Shown piece after piece: positions 18,406 to 28,328 of a stretch of 35,003 nt of DNA. The position numbers and the translations under genes were made by a program. The notes under the pieces are model-generated. The model did no database searches and was not told the origin of the DNA. It saw only the letters and a list, made by a program, of their open reading frames with translations. Each line of letters opens with the position of its first letter. The first letter of the stretch is position 1. The stretch is from Alphaproteobacteria bacterium. Lineage in GTDB: Bacteria; Pseudomonadota; Alphaproteobacteria; Rhizobiales; Xanthobacteraceae. The stretch lies in contig WQYW01000040.1 of the NCBI GenBank assembly GCA_009781045.1, forward strand, positions 1-35,003, read 5' to 3'.

Positions 18406-20696
18406 CTGGCACGCGGCGCGCTCCTGCGCCTCGACCACAGCCACAGCTGTCATATTGAGAACGCCGCGCGCTGTCACCCCTGGCGTGAGAATATGGGCCG
18501 GGCGCGCCGCCCCGATCAGGATCGGCCCCACCGGAAGGGCATCCGCCAGCATTTTGATGGTCTGATAGGCAATATTCGCCGCATCCAGATTGGGCATGAT
18601 CAGGATATTGGCCACGCCCTCGAGCGCCGACTGCGGCAGCACCAGCCTGCGCATGGCGCCCTCCAGCGCCGTATCCGCCTGCATCTCGCCATCGGCCTCA
18701 AGTTCCGGATGGCGCTCCTTCAGGATTTCCGTTGCCCGCCGCATTTTGCGCGAGGAATCAGAATCATAGCTGCCGAAGTCGGAATGCGAGATGAAGGCGA
18801 TTTTCGGCGTTATGTTGAAACGCTGGACATGGACCGCCGACAGGGCGGCGATATCGGCGAGTTCCTCCGCGGATGGATTGGGCCGCACCTGGGTATCGGC
18901 GAGGAAAAAAGCCCCCTTGCTGCTGATCATCAGCGCCAGAGCGGCATATTCACTTACCCCGGGCTGGAAGCCGATGATCTCGTTGATATAGCGCACCTGG
19001 CTCATATAGCGGCCCTGAACCCCGCACAGCATGGCGTCGGCCTCATCGCGCACCACAGCAAGGGCGGCAATCACGGTATTATTGGTCCGCACCAGGGTGC
19101 GCGCCGCCGCCGGCGTGATGCCGCGCCGCCCTGCGACCTCGACATAGGTCTGGACATAGGAGCGGTAGCGTGGATCCTCCTCCGGATTGACGAGATCGAA
19201 ATCCCTGCCCGGCTGGATCGAAAGACCGAGACGCTTGATCCGCGCCCCGACCACCGCCGGCCGGCCGACCAGAATCGGGTGGGCCAGCTTTTCCTCCAGC
19301 ACCACCTGGGTCGCCCGCAGCACCCGCTCGTCCTCGCCCTCGGCATAGATCACCCTTGCCGGCTGCGCCCTGGCCTTGGCGAACATCGGCTTCATGACCA
19401 GGCCGGAGCGGAAAGCGAAGCGCTCAAGCAGTGCCCGATATTCGCCGAAATTCTCGATCGGGCGCGTTGCCACGCCGGAATCCATCGCCGCTTTGGCCAC
19501 CGCCGGCGCGATGCGCAAAATGAGCCGGGGATCAAACGGGCTCGGAATCAGCGACCCCGGCCCGAAGCCATGGGCCTGTTTGCTGTCGAAGCCGCGCGAC
19601 ACCACCTCGGTCGGAGCCTCCCGCGCCAGGCAGGCGATGGCATCCACGGCGGCGCGCTTCATCTCCTCATTGATGGCGGTGGCGCCGACGTCGAGGGCAC
19701 CGCGGAAGATGAAGGGAAAGCACAGGACGTTATTGACCTGATTGGGATAATCCGAGCGTCCGGTGCAGATCATGGCATCAGGGCGGGCCTTGCGCGCCTC
19801 CTCGGGCATGATTTCCGGAACCGGATTGGCGAGCGCCATGATCAGCGGTCGCTCGGCCATCTCCATGGCCATTTCAGGGGTCAGCACATTGGGTGCCGAC
19901 AGGCCGATAAAGATGTCGGCACCGCCGATCACATCGGCGAGGCTGCGCTTGTCGGTGTTCTGGGCATAGACCGCCCGCCAGCGGTCCATCGAGGTGTTGC
20001 GTCCCTCATAGACCAGGCCGGTGGTGTCGCAGACCCAGATGTTTTCGCGCCGCGCTCCCATCGAAACCAGAAGGTTGAGGGTCGCCAGAGCCGCAGCGCC
20101 CGCTCCCGAGGTCACGATCTTGACCTCGGACAGTTTCTTGCCGTTCAGGAGCAGCGCGTTGGTGATGGCCGCAGCGGCGATGATGGCGGTACCATGCTGG
20201 TCATCATGGAACACCGGGATCTTCATCCGTTCCTTGAGCTGGGCCTCGATCTCGAAACATTCGGGCCCACGGATATCCTCCAGATTGATGCCGCCAAGGT
20301 CGGCTCAAGCGCGGCCACGGTCTCGACCACCCGCTCAATCGTGTCCGCGGCGATTTCGATATCGAAAACATCGATTCCGGCGAATTTCTTGAACAGGACC
20401 GCCTTGCCTTCCATGACCGGCTTGGCCGCCAACGGACCGATATTGCCGAGTCCAAGTACCGCTGTACCGTTGCTGACCACGGCGACCAGATTGGCGCGGG
20501 TGGTGAGAGAGGCGGCCTCGGCCGGATCCCGGGCGATCTCAAGACAGGCCGCAGCCACGCCCGGCGAATAGGCCAATGCCAGATCCCGCTGGTTGGCAAG
20601 TGGCTTGCTTGCCTGTATCTCCAGTTTGCCAGGCTGCGGGGAGCGATGATAAGCCAGCGCTGCGGATTGAATATCTTCAGAAGAAGAGGATGACAT
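18382..20696 (-). pseudogene. maeB: NADP-dependent malic enzyme with phosphotransacetylase-like domain, frameshifted
   Basis: MaeB decarboxylates malate to pyruvate while reducing NADP+, feeding gluconeogenesis and NADPH supply. The N-terminal part starts [20 protein letters not shown] with AAAGG 7 bases upstream and runs through [17 protein letters not shown] and [40 protein letters not shown] to VAALEPT. There the frame is lost near 20295-20297: the DNA reads ACCTTGGCGGC where one extra base would give T-F-G-G-I-N-L-E-D. The second frame continues through [12 protein letters not shown], the NADP domain and the entire phosphotransacetylase-like C-terminal domain to PELFAQ. Restoring one base gives 771 residues, the normal size. 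Everything else is intact, so this is either a very recent mutation or a sequence error. Confidence 0.93.
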
Positions 20697-20946
20697 AGGT
20701 GACCTTTCCGGCCCAAGAACCTTTGTTATATCTGCTCACCCGCAAGTGTGGTGTCGAAGGCCGATGTCAAGCACAACGGCCCGCGCCATGGCAAGATCCG
20801 ATCGCGCGTCCGCAACAGCGGGTTGCTCTCAAACATTTGAGAATCAAGGCCTTCCTTGTGACTGGCTGACGCCGGGCGACTGTGGGATGATCCTTTGCTG
20901 CATTGCAGCGTCGCGGTTTGCGAATAGGTAACCGGAGATTGAATAT

Positions 20947-22977
20947 ATGAAACGGGTTTTGATCGGCATCGCCATCCTGGTCGGTGTCGGCACGGGAATA
21001 ATCGGCGTCAGATCCTATGCGCAGCTTGCCGCGACCGCCGAGGTGGACGCGCTGTTCGAGCGCATCCGGGCCACCGGGGCCAAGGCCAGCCATGGCGCGG
21101 TGGCCTTTGATGCGGCAAGCCGCAGTCTGACCATTGAGGACATCGCCATCGAGCCTCCCGCTCAGGCCGACCGCCCCATCCAGGCCAGCCTGCACATTGC
21201 CCGAATCAGGGCGGCCGGCGTCAGCACCTTCACGCAGGACAATATCGCCGCCGACTCGATCGATGCCAGCGGCGTCGATGTCGCCGTTGATGCCGCCCAG
21301 GAATCGTTCACCATCAAGGGCAGTTACAAGGTCCCGCAAATCACGCTGCAGAATTATTCCAGCGCGCTGCGCTTCCCGGACTTTCCGGCCGGAAAATCCC
21401 CGCTCGCGGTCTACCGCTACGCCATCGAGCAGTTCACGACCGTCACCGCCTCCTCGGTCAGCGTGCCGGACATCTCCTTCTCTTTCAGCATGCGCACCAC
21501 CGCCCCGGCCAAAGCCTCCGCTGCCGGGCCCTCCACTGTCAGCATGTCTGGATCCGGCTCAGCTTCCGGCGTGGTCTATCAGAATATCAGCAAGGGCAGG
21601 ATTGCGCAGCTCAAAGGCGGTCGCGCCAGCGGCGCCATCGAGATGGAGGACTCAACGACCGGCAAGCCCATCAAAGAGTCTGTCGAGATGGCGAATATGG
21701 AAGCCAACGACATTGATCTCACCGCCGGACTCGCCCTCCTTGATCCCAAAGCTGCCAGCGATGACAGCTTCCATCAGATCTATGGTCATACGACCGCAGG
21801 GCCTTATTCCGTCACCCTGACCGCTGACGAGGTCGGCTTCCCGATACGGGCGGCCGTCAGCAGGATCACGATTGACGGTGTTGCGCTGCAGCCATCCAGT
21901 GCCCGCCACATCCTGGCATTATTGACCCTTGATCCAAATGCCCCACCCTCGCCCGAGCAGGCCAGGGAAGTGCTGGCCAGGATGGCCGACGCCTATCAGG
22001 GCTTCCGCGTTGGCAGGATCGAATTGACCGGCATGTCGATGGACACCACGGTGGGCGGCGGCAAGCTCAATGCCATCCGCTACGATGAGAACGAACTCGC
22101 CATCGAAGGCCTTGATGTGCCGTCTCCCGACGGACCGGGCCGGATCGCAATGGAACGTTTTGCCATCAAGGCCTTCCGTCCCGGCAAGATGATGCAGGTG
22201 GTGTCCGAGCTTGCCAAATCCGGCAAGCCCTCCGCCGATCAGATGCTGGGCTTCCTGCAGGGCCTTACCGGCTTCGAATTCAGGGGCATCACCATGCCCT
22301 ACAAGAAAACCGGCAAAATCGTCACTCTTGGTGCCTTCGGCGCCAACTGGGGGCAGTATGTCGGCACCATTCCGACCCGGCTCGACCTCACCATCAAGGG
22401 CAATGTTCCGGCCGACCCCTCCGACCCGATGCAGGTGCCCTTTATCGCCGCCGGCGTCAGTCAGATCAGTTTCGACAGCACGCTCAATATGGCCTGGAAC
22501 GAGAACACGAAGAGCTTCAACGTCACACTCGACAACCTGACCGACAGGATTTCTGCAACCAAGGCCCATGTCACCCTCGGCAATGTATCCCGCGCCGTGT
22601 TTTCGACCGACATCGAGCAGGCCATGACCGAGGCCCGCCAGATTGAGACCGGCACAATCGAATTCGATCTCAGGGACACCGGCCTCATCGACCTCATCGC
22701 CGCCATGCTCCAGCAGAACGGCGGCGATGTCAGCAAAGAAGACGCGCGCCAGCAGGTGGTCGAAGCCGTCAAGACGATCGGCGCCACCGCCACCACACCG
22801 GACGCCGCAGCCGTCACCGACGCGCTGGTGCACATGGTGCAGACCCCCGGACAGACCTTCGCTCTCAAGCTGACGCCGCGGGGCAAGGTCCCGGCACTCG
22901 GCCTGGTCGATCTGGTGAAGACCGACCCGGTCTCCGCGCTCAATATGTTCCAGGTCGAGGCATCGACCAGAAAGTAA
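20947..22977 (+). CDS. Large exported or membrane-anchored protein of unknown function
   Basis: This 676-residue protein has one N-terminal hydrophobic segment (about residues 4-22), which is a signal anchor or uncleaved signal, and the rest is predicted periplasmic. The body is built of short beta-type strands with repeated 'I...v.id..' phrases (SLTIEDIAIEPP, TFTQDNIAADSIDASGVDV, RITIDGVALQP, RIELTGMSMDT). This is reminiscent of large beta-rich envelope proteins such as AsmA/YdgA types, but I cannot assign it to one. A Ser/Gly/Ala-rich low-complexity linker lies at about 185-205. The last 35 residues (LKLTPRGKVPALGLVDLVKTDPVSALNMFQVEAS) look conserved. GGAG precedes the ATG by about 10 bases. 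It is divergent from maeB and monocistronic, with its own terminator. Confidence 0.8.
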   Translation: MKRVLIGIAILVGVGTGIIGVRSYAQLAATAEVDALFERIRATGAKASHGAVAFDAASRSLTIEDIAIEPPAQADRPIQASLHIARIRAAGVSTFTQDNIAADSIDASGVDVAVDAAQESFTIKGSYKVPQITLQNYSSALRFPDFPAGKSPLAVYRYAIEQFTTVTASSVSVPDISFSFSMRTTAPAKASAAGPSTVSMSGSGSASGVVYQNISKGRIAQLKGGRASGAIEMEDSTTGKPIKESVEMANMEANDIDLTAGLALLDPKAASDDSFHQIYGHTTAGPYSVTLTADEVGFPIRAAVSRITIDGVALQPSSARHILALLTLDPNAPPSPEQAREVLARMADAYQGFRVGRIELTGMSMDTTVGGGKLNAIRYDENELAIEGLDVPSPDGPGRIAMERFAIKAFRPGKMMQVVSELAKSGKPSADQMLGFLQGLTGFEFRGITMPYKKTGKIVTLGAFGANWGQYVGTIPTRLDLTIKGNVPADPSDPMQVPFIAAGVSQISFDSTLNMAWNENTKSFNVTLDNLTDRISATKAHVTLGNVSRAVFSTDIEQAMTEARQIETGTIEFDLRDTGLIDLIAAMLQQNGGDVSKEDARQQVVEAVKTIGATATTPDAAAVTDALVHMVQTPGQTFALKLTPRGKVPALGLVDLVKTDPVSALNMFQVEASTRK

Positions 22978-23837
22978 GCCCTTGAGGGGCGCGGCCCCCC
23001 GCGCCCCTCCTCTCCTGCACTGAAAAAACGTCGCCCGCACCGCGTGGCACCTTCCCAAAGCCCCCCTTCACACCAACCAGAACCAGGCCCCTCCACGGCG
23101 CTTCGCGGGGGAGGAGGCATCGACTCGGAAATAGGTCGCAAGCCGCACGTGCCATATGGGAGACATCGATCCGCATGCCCTTGGAGAGCTGCGGATCGGA
23201 GAAACCGCAGCAAGCGAGGTTGAGGTCATCCGCAGGCTCGGGACGCACCCCCCCGCATGTTCCAGGCCAGAGGAGCCCGTCAGGGATGAGCCGCTTGCCT
23301 GGGCCAGATGGCTTCAAAACGTCGTAACTGCCCAGGTCGGACATGGGGCAGTTCGCACTCGGCGAAAAATTGCGCCTCTGTCAACTCGCATTGTCATCCA
23401 TTTCCCACGAATCACCCCGAATCACCTCCATCATGAGAGGCGGCGGGTCTCGACAACGTCAAAAGGGACTCAGTCAGTCTCCAGAGATGGAACGTGAGTG
23501 GAACCAACGCAAAATGTGCACTGGCCAGGGCAGATGCGCAAAACGCCGGGATGCCATCGTCCAACTGCTCCAGACATCGGAAACACCGGGCAGCAACCGT
23601 CTTCGATGGCCCCTGTGAGCGAAAACCTCCTGGCTGCGATCCTGAGATCTTCGATCCTGGACCGAGAAACCGCCAAAGTGCCACGGTCGGCAGGCACCCG
23701 CCCCCTCTCACGACGCCATCGCTCACACCCCTGATGTGGCGCGAGCACGCAATCCGCGACGCGCCCTGCGTCATCAAATTCCCCAAAAAACGATTCTGCG
23801 CCTTCTCGACACAGCGGAGTCGTTCCATCAGACTCTT
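22978..23837. other. 860-base gene-poor region
   Basis: After the terminator hairpin at 22984-23009 no gene is supported. Several open frames run through on both strands, but they lack motifs, ribosome sites and consistent coding character. Confidence 0.4.
22984..23009 (+). terminator. Terminator hairpin of the 676-residue protein gene
   Basis: GAGGGGCGCGG and CCGCGCCCCTC form a perfect 11-bp stem with a CCCC loop, 6 bases after the stop codon. A pyrimidine-rich CTCTCCTG tail follows rather than a pure T-run. Confidence 0.65.
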
Positions 23838-24608
23838 TCACCGCTGCACATATGCGGGGGCCTTGAAGAGCGAAATAAGGAGATCGCTGCCGCATTTGAG
23901 GTCTGCACACCAATCGATAAATCTGTGAACCATCTCTTTGCCGGCAAAAAGCGCGCCATGTTGCGGAGCAATGATTTCGATATCGAGAGAGCGCACCATG
24001 GCGGCCCATGCCTTCATGACGCGGTTTGAGACCATGTAACGCGTGTGGAAATTCACCATGTGGGGAAGGTGCGCATCGAAATCCTCCACCAGTCGGTATT
24101 CAGCACCAATCGAGGTGCCGAGATCGCCCGTGTAGAGGATTTTGGATATTGGATCGTAGAGGTGGAAGTTCCCTACGCTGTGCATAAAATGCGCCGGCAC
24201 AGCCATAAGGTTGGTGCCGCCCATCTCGAAGATCATGCCTTCGTCCGGAATCGGTATCAGCCTGTCCTCAACGAAATGGTTCATTCCGAAATGCGAGACG
24301 AAGCGCGTCCAGACCTCCGAGATATAGGCCGTGGCCTCGGTCGCCATCAGCCAGCCGTTCATCGCCGCCACAATATCCGGATCCTGATGGGACAGAAAAA
24401 TGTAGCGCAGGAATCCGCCATCGAGGGCGTCGTGGGTTTGCGCCAGCACCCTGCGATAGATCTGATGGCCGCCGGGATCGAGCACCATTCCCTCGCCGGC
24501 ATCGATAATGAGATGCTGATTGGACTGAACGGCGATCCCACCGGCATCAAAGTCCGGCAGCAGAACGTTTCTATGGACCCCATCGTCGTAAAGGATGATG
24601 TTCGTCAT
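23838..24608 (-). CDS. MBL-fold metallo-hydrolase, ODP/flavodiiron-like
   Basis: This 256-residue protein has a metallo-beta-lactamase fold of the oxygen-binding di-iron (ODP) type found in flavodiiron proteins, but without a flavodoxin domain. Metal-site motifs are in order: YIFLSHQDPDIV at about residues 69-80 (the H-x-D-x-D variant), MHSVGNFHLYDP near 143, YTGDLGTS near 160 with the bridging aspartate, and APQHGALFAGKEM near 216 with the last histidine. It may reduce oxygen or nitric oxide, or bind a different small molecule; the sequence alone cannot say which. The ATG at 24608 follows GGAG by 9 bases; an earlier in-frame start at 24716 would add an unrelated extension. The region around the start is part of a 16-bp direct repeat. 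Confidence 0.9.
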   Translation of the reverse strand: MTNIILYDDGVHRNVLLPDFDAGGIAVQSNQHLIIDAGEGMVLDPGGHQIYRRVLAQTHDALDGGFLRYIFLSHQDPDIVAAMNGWLMATEATAYISEVWTRFVSHFGMNHFVEDRLIPIPDEGMIFEMGGTNLMAVPAHFMHSVGNFHLYDPISKILYTGDLGTSIGAEYRLVEDFDAHLPHMVNFHTRYMVSNRVMKAWAAMVRSLDIEIIAPQHGALFAGKEMVHRFIDWCADLKCGSDLLISLFKAPAYVQR

Positions 24609-24674
24609 GGAAAATGGCTCCAGTGTATTCGAGCGAGCAGGGCACCCTGGCTCAGAAAATGGAAAATGGCTCCA
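24607..24674. repeat. 16-bp direct repeat, 52-bp period, at the MBL-fold start
   Basis: ATGGAAAATGGCTCCA is present at 24607-24622 and again at 24659-24674. The first copy includes the ribosome site (GGAG on the minus strand) and part of the start codon of the MBL-fold gene; the second copy has no start codon beside it. Confidence 0.85.
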
Positions 24675-24856
24675 CCCTGTGAAATATGAATGAACAGAAC
24701 TCCGACGCAGCGGCAAGGAGCTTCATTTAGGCATCTGGATGGGAGGTCACAAGGCAGGCGCGCGATGTCTGAAATCGGCCGCAGGTCCTCCTTGAAGACG
24801 CCGCAGGAATGTTCGGCGCAGTCTTCTGCAAATGCGGCAGGTAAGCATCAAACGAA

Positions 24857-25396
24857 GCCATGGCATGCGTCACACGTCGCCGCGAACGGATCTCCACCGC
24901 GGTCGACAGGCATGATCCGGAAAAGTCGACGCCGAACGCGGAGGCTTTTTGTCGCTCCTCCGCCGGCCCGGCGACGGCTCTCCCGGCATTTCCTGACCGC
25001 GACGGCAACCGTGTCGCCGCAGCAATTGCGGACCTGAATCCGGATATCATGGTCGATGCCGCAGGTCCTTTCCAGGCCTATGGCGGCGTCCCCTATCGAA
25101 TTGTGGAGGCCTCTCCCGCTCTCGGTGTGGATTAGATGGATCTCGCCGACGCCACCGACTTCGTCTGTGGAATTGGTGCTTTCGACAGCGCAGCACGTGC
25201 GTGCGACCGCTTCGTCATATCCGGTGCCTCCACCTTCGCGGCGCTGACAGGAGCCGTCGTTCGACATCTGGCCACGGACCTGGCGCGCGTTGTCGCGATC
25301 GGGGCCGCCATCGCACCCTCGCCTCTCGCCCGTGTCGGGCTCAGCGTCATTTCCACGCTCATGAGCTATGCCAGCCAGCCTCTGCATATTGCGGGC
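24857..25396 (+). pseudogene. Saccharopine dehydrogenase-family protein, nonsense-interrupted and truncated
   Basis: A single frame reads from about 24860 through RERISTAVDRHDPEKSTPNAEAFC, the conserved LNPDIMVDAAGPFQAYGGVPYRIVEA and SPALGVD, then hits TAG at 25133-25135. It continues at once, in the same frame, as MDLADATDFVCGIGAFDSAARACDRFVISGASTFAALTGAVVRHLATDLARV. Intact relatives have 'gvdYlDLADgsdFv' here, so the TAG replaces a tyrosine codon by a single base change. These proteins are NAD(P)-binding oxidoreductase-like proteins of about 350 residues or more. The N-terminal Rossmann glycine motif is missing or scrambled upstream, and homology fades after SYASQPLHI at about 25385. The gene is therefore damaged at both ends and in the middle. 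Confidence 0.75.
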
Positions 25397-25932
25397 TCTT
25401 TCCGGATTCCAGTCGGTAACCAGGTTTTAGGGTGCCGCCCCCGTGGGTCAACAGCAACTCCCCGCGCGCGCCGCTCCGCCTGCTATGTTGGGCCACTTCG
25501 CGGCGGGCGCGGGGCCCCTCCATTGACTGCGGGGATGGCCTTTCCGCACGCCTGGCCCTTCGGTGTGTTCGGCCACCAAGCTTCCGCCTGGCACAATCTG
25601 AGGTGGCTTTGGCCCGCCAGGAGTCAACTTTGGCGGGAGTTCCCTGCCCACAGCCCACAGAAATCCGAGAAGAGGCGCAAAAGATTTCCGGCAGGCTTGC
25701 GATCCGAGGGTGGGGCGGACGATTTTTGCCTTCATCCAGTCCACACCGCCCTCTCGAGCCGCGCGAAAGCCCGGCTGGGACATTCTGAGAGACGCCTGCC
25801 TTTTCGGATCCGTCTCCCTCATCCCGGCGGTCCACGAGGCGCTGGCGCCCCGGAACGGCCTGACGGTCTGGTGGCCCAAACGGCCTGACCCTCAATTTTC
25901 CCGGTTTCGAACCCGGGCAGTTACCCAAAAAG
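25397..25932. other. Gene-poor region between the dehydrogenase remnant and aspS
   Basis: About 535 bases with no supported gene. It contains an 11-bp direct repeat AACGGCCTGAC (25854-25864 and 25879-25889) and, just past the aspS stop, a near-palindrome around TTCGAA (about 25899-25916) that resembles a tRNA T-arm but belongs to no tRNA that I can fold. Confidence 0.4.
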
Positions 25933-27720
25933 CTATTTCCCCGGCGGGTTGAGCTTGATGTGAAGCTCCCGGAGCTGCCTGGGGGTGGCCTCCGAGGGTG
26001 CCGCCATCAACAGATCCATGGCCTGCTGGTTCATCGGGAAAAGCGAGATTTCGCGCAGGTTGGTGGTGCCGCAGAGCAGCATGACGATGCGGTCGACGCC
26101 GGCCGCCATGCCGCCGTGAGGCGGCGCTCCGTACTGGAAGGCCCGATACATGCCGCCGAAACGCTCGACCACATCCTGCTCGCCATAGCCGGCAACCTCG
26201 AAGGCCTTGACCATGGCTTCCGGCTTGTGGTTGCGGATGCCGCCCGAAGCGATCTCATAGCCGTTGCAGGTGATGTCATACTGGAACGCCTTGATGGTCA
26301 GCGGCGGCTCGTTCAAAAGCGCCTCCAGCCCGCCTTGCGGCATTGAGAAGGGGTTGTGCGAGAAGTCGACCTTCTTCTCCTCCTCGTTATACTCATACAT
26401 CGGGAAGTCGACGATCCAGGCGAGTTCAAAGCGCTCTTTGTCGACCAGATTCAGTTCCTCGCCGACGCGGGTGCGGGCCAGCCCGGCGAATTTCCAGAAA
26501 CGCTCGGGGTCTCCGGCGACAAAGAAGGCGGCATCGCCCTCCTTGAGCCCAAGCTGTTCGCGGATCGCAGAGGTGCGCTCGGCACCGATATTGTTGGCGA
26601 TGGGGCCTGCGCCCTCGCCGCCCTCACGCCACAGGATATAGCCGAGACCGGGCTGGCCCTCGCCCTGGGCCCAGGAGTTCATGCGGTCGCAGAAGGCGCG
26701 CGAACCGCCGCCCGGAGCCGGGATCGCCCACACCGCATTCTTTGCTTCGGAGAGCATCCGCGCGAACACCTTGAAGCCGGAATCGCGGAAATGTCCCGAC
26801 ACGTCCTGCATCTCAAGCGGGTTGCGCAGGTCGGGCTTGTCGGTGCCGTATTTGCGCAAGCTTTCGGCAAAGCCGATCCGCCGCCAGCCTTTGGTCACCG
26901 GCCGGCCGCCGGCGAATTCCTCGAACACCCCTGTGATTACCGGCTCCATGGCCGCGAACACGTCCTCCTGGGTGACGAAGCTCATCTCGATGTCGAGTTG
27001 ATAGAACTCGCCGGGCAGACGATCGGCACGCGGGTCTTCGTCGCGGAAACAGGGCGCGATCTGGAAATAGCGGTCGAAGCCGCTCATCATCAGGAGCTGC
27101 TTGTATTGCTGCGGCGCCTGCGGCAGCGCGTAGAACCTGCCGGGATGGATGCGCGAAGGCACCAGGAAGTCGCGCGCCCCTTCCGGCGACGACGCCGTCA
27201 GGATCGGGGTCTGGAATTCGAAGAACCCCTGCTCCTTCATGCGCCGCCGCATGGAATCGATAATGGCGCCGCGGGTCATGATATTCTGGTGCAGCTTTTC
27301 GCGACGCAGGTCGAGGAAGCGATATTTCAGGCGGATGTCCTCGGGATAGTCCTGTTCGCCGAACACCGGCAGCGGCAGTTCGGCCGCCGCACCCAGGACC
27401 TCGATCTCACTGACATAGACCTCGATCCTGCCGGTCGGCAGATCGGGATTGTCGGTCGATTTGCCGTCGCTGCCCGGCGGGCGGCGGCGGACCTTGCCGT
27501 CCATGCGCACCACCCATTCCGAGCGCAGCTTCTCGGCAAAAGCGAAGGCGGGCGAGTCGGGATCGACCACGCATTGGGTCAGGCCATAATGGTCGCGCAG
27601 GTCGATGAACAGCACCCCGCCGTGGTCGCGCACGCGATGGACCCAGCCCGAAAGGCGGATGGTGTCGCCGATATGGCTTTCGCGGAGCGCGCCGCATGTA
27701 TGTGACCGGTAGCGATGCAT
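25933..27720 (-). CDS. aspS: Aspartyl-tRNA synthetase
   Basis: AspRS charges tRNA-Asp with aspartate in the cytoplasm; in organisms lacking AsnRS it may also mischarge tRNA-Asn for later amidation, which this window cannot decide. The 595-residue protein has the bacterial layout: an N-terminal OB-fold anticodon domain ([24 protein letters not shown]), class II motif 1 region (KYRFLDLRR...), motif 2 [24 protein letters not shown], the bacterial GAD insertion in the middle (about 290-410), and motif 3 [14 protein letters not shown] with the final [18 protein letters not shown]. The ATG at 27720 gives the typical [10 protein letters not shown] start; an upstream extension to 27906 is out of character. 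A CAGGG lies upstream as a modest ribosome site. It is divergent from rnd, a common alphaproteobacterial pairing. Confidence 0.97.
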   Translation of the reverse strand: MHRYRSHTCGALRESHIGDTIRLSGWVHRVRDHGGVLFIDLRDHYGLTQCVVDPDSPAFAFAEKLRSEWVVRMDGKVRRRPPGSDGKSTDNPDLPTGRIEVYVSEIEVLGAAAELPLPVFGEQDYPEDIRLKYRFLDLRREKLHQNIMTRGAIIDSMRRRMKEQGFFEFQTPILTASSPEGARDFLVPSRIHPGRFYALPQAPQQYKQLLMMSGFDRYFQIAPCFRDEDPRADRLPGEFYQLDIEMSFVTQEDVFAAMEPVITGVFEEFAGGRPVTKGWRRIGFAESLRKYGTDKPDLRNPLEMQDVSGHFRDSGFKVFARMLSEAKNAVWAIPAPGGGSRAFCDRMNSWAQGEGQPGLGYILWREGGEGAGPIANNIGAERTSAIREQLGLKEGDAAFFVAGDPERFWKFAGLARTRVGEELNLVDKERFELAWIVDFPMYEYNEEEKKVDFSHNPFSMPQGGLEALLNEPPLTIKAFQYDITCNGYEIASGGIRNHKPEAMVKAFEVAGYGEQDVVERFGGMYRAFQYGAPPHGGMAAGVDRIVMLLCGTTNLREISLFPMNQQAMDLLMAAPSEATPRQLRELHIKLNPPGK

Positions 27721-28328
27721 GGCAGCCCTGACAATGTGGGAAAAAAACAGTGGATCGGATCGGGGGCCCGGATCGAAAGCCCCCGTGAAGGCGTGAGACG
27801 AGGGTTTAGCCGAGGCCGCCATATGCAGCAACCGGCAAGCGAAGCCCGGCAATGTCCTGACCGTCCCGCTTGATGAACGTCCCTTGATGAACGTCCCCTT
27901 TGGCAACTGCGGCTTTCCGGCAATCCCCGCACACTGGCGCCGGACAGTCCCGAAAGCCCCATCCGGAGGTCATCCGCTTGCCTGAGGCGGGCGCGGTCAC
28001 GAGTTCCAGGGATGGAACCAGAGCGATGGCGTTAACCCTGAATGGCGGAGCGGCCGTGGCTCAAATCTGAGGCACCGCGGCACCACGATGCGGACCAAAG
28101 CGGAGCAGAAGCGTGAATCCCCTTGACATATCGGGGCTTTCCGCCGTTTCAATCCGACTTCCGTTTTCGGAAACGACTGACAGCAGCGCCGCATTAACCT
28201 CGCGGCGCGCATTGTGGACGAAAGAGCTGATTCGTGACGAAAGTCAGTCGCACCCGCTTTCGTCTGGAAAGATCATCCTTCGCAATTCCGCGTCCCTCGC
28301 GAAGGAAGCCAACCCGGGCAGCTGCTGA
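27721..28328. other. Divergent intergenic region between aspS and rnd
   Basis: About 600 bases carrying both promoters. It contains a perfect 14-bp tandem duplication (27870-27897). A TTGACA at about 28121-28126 could be a -35 element for rnd, but I see no convincing -10. No gene or RNA is supported. Confidence 0.4.
27870..27897. repeat. Tandem duplication, 14 bp x 2
   Basis: TTGATGAACGTCCC is repeated head to tail with no difference, about 150 bases upstream of aspS. It looks like a recent slippage event. Confidence 0.85.

Noticed and set aside
18493..20571. 692-residue open frame antisense to maeB
   Set aside because: Despite spanning the maeB frameshift, it is His/Arg/Gly-rich with no recognisable domain, whereas the minus strand matches MaeB throughout.
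25897..25917. tRNA T-arm-like sequence (CCCGGGTTCGAAACCGGG on the minus strand) beside aspS
   Set aside because: The stem has a mismatch in tRNA register and no acceptor, D-arm or anticodon arm can be built upstream, where aspS coding sequence lies.
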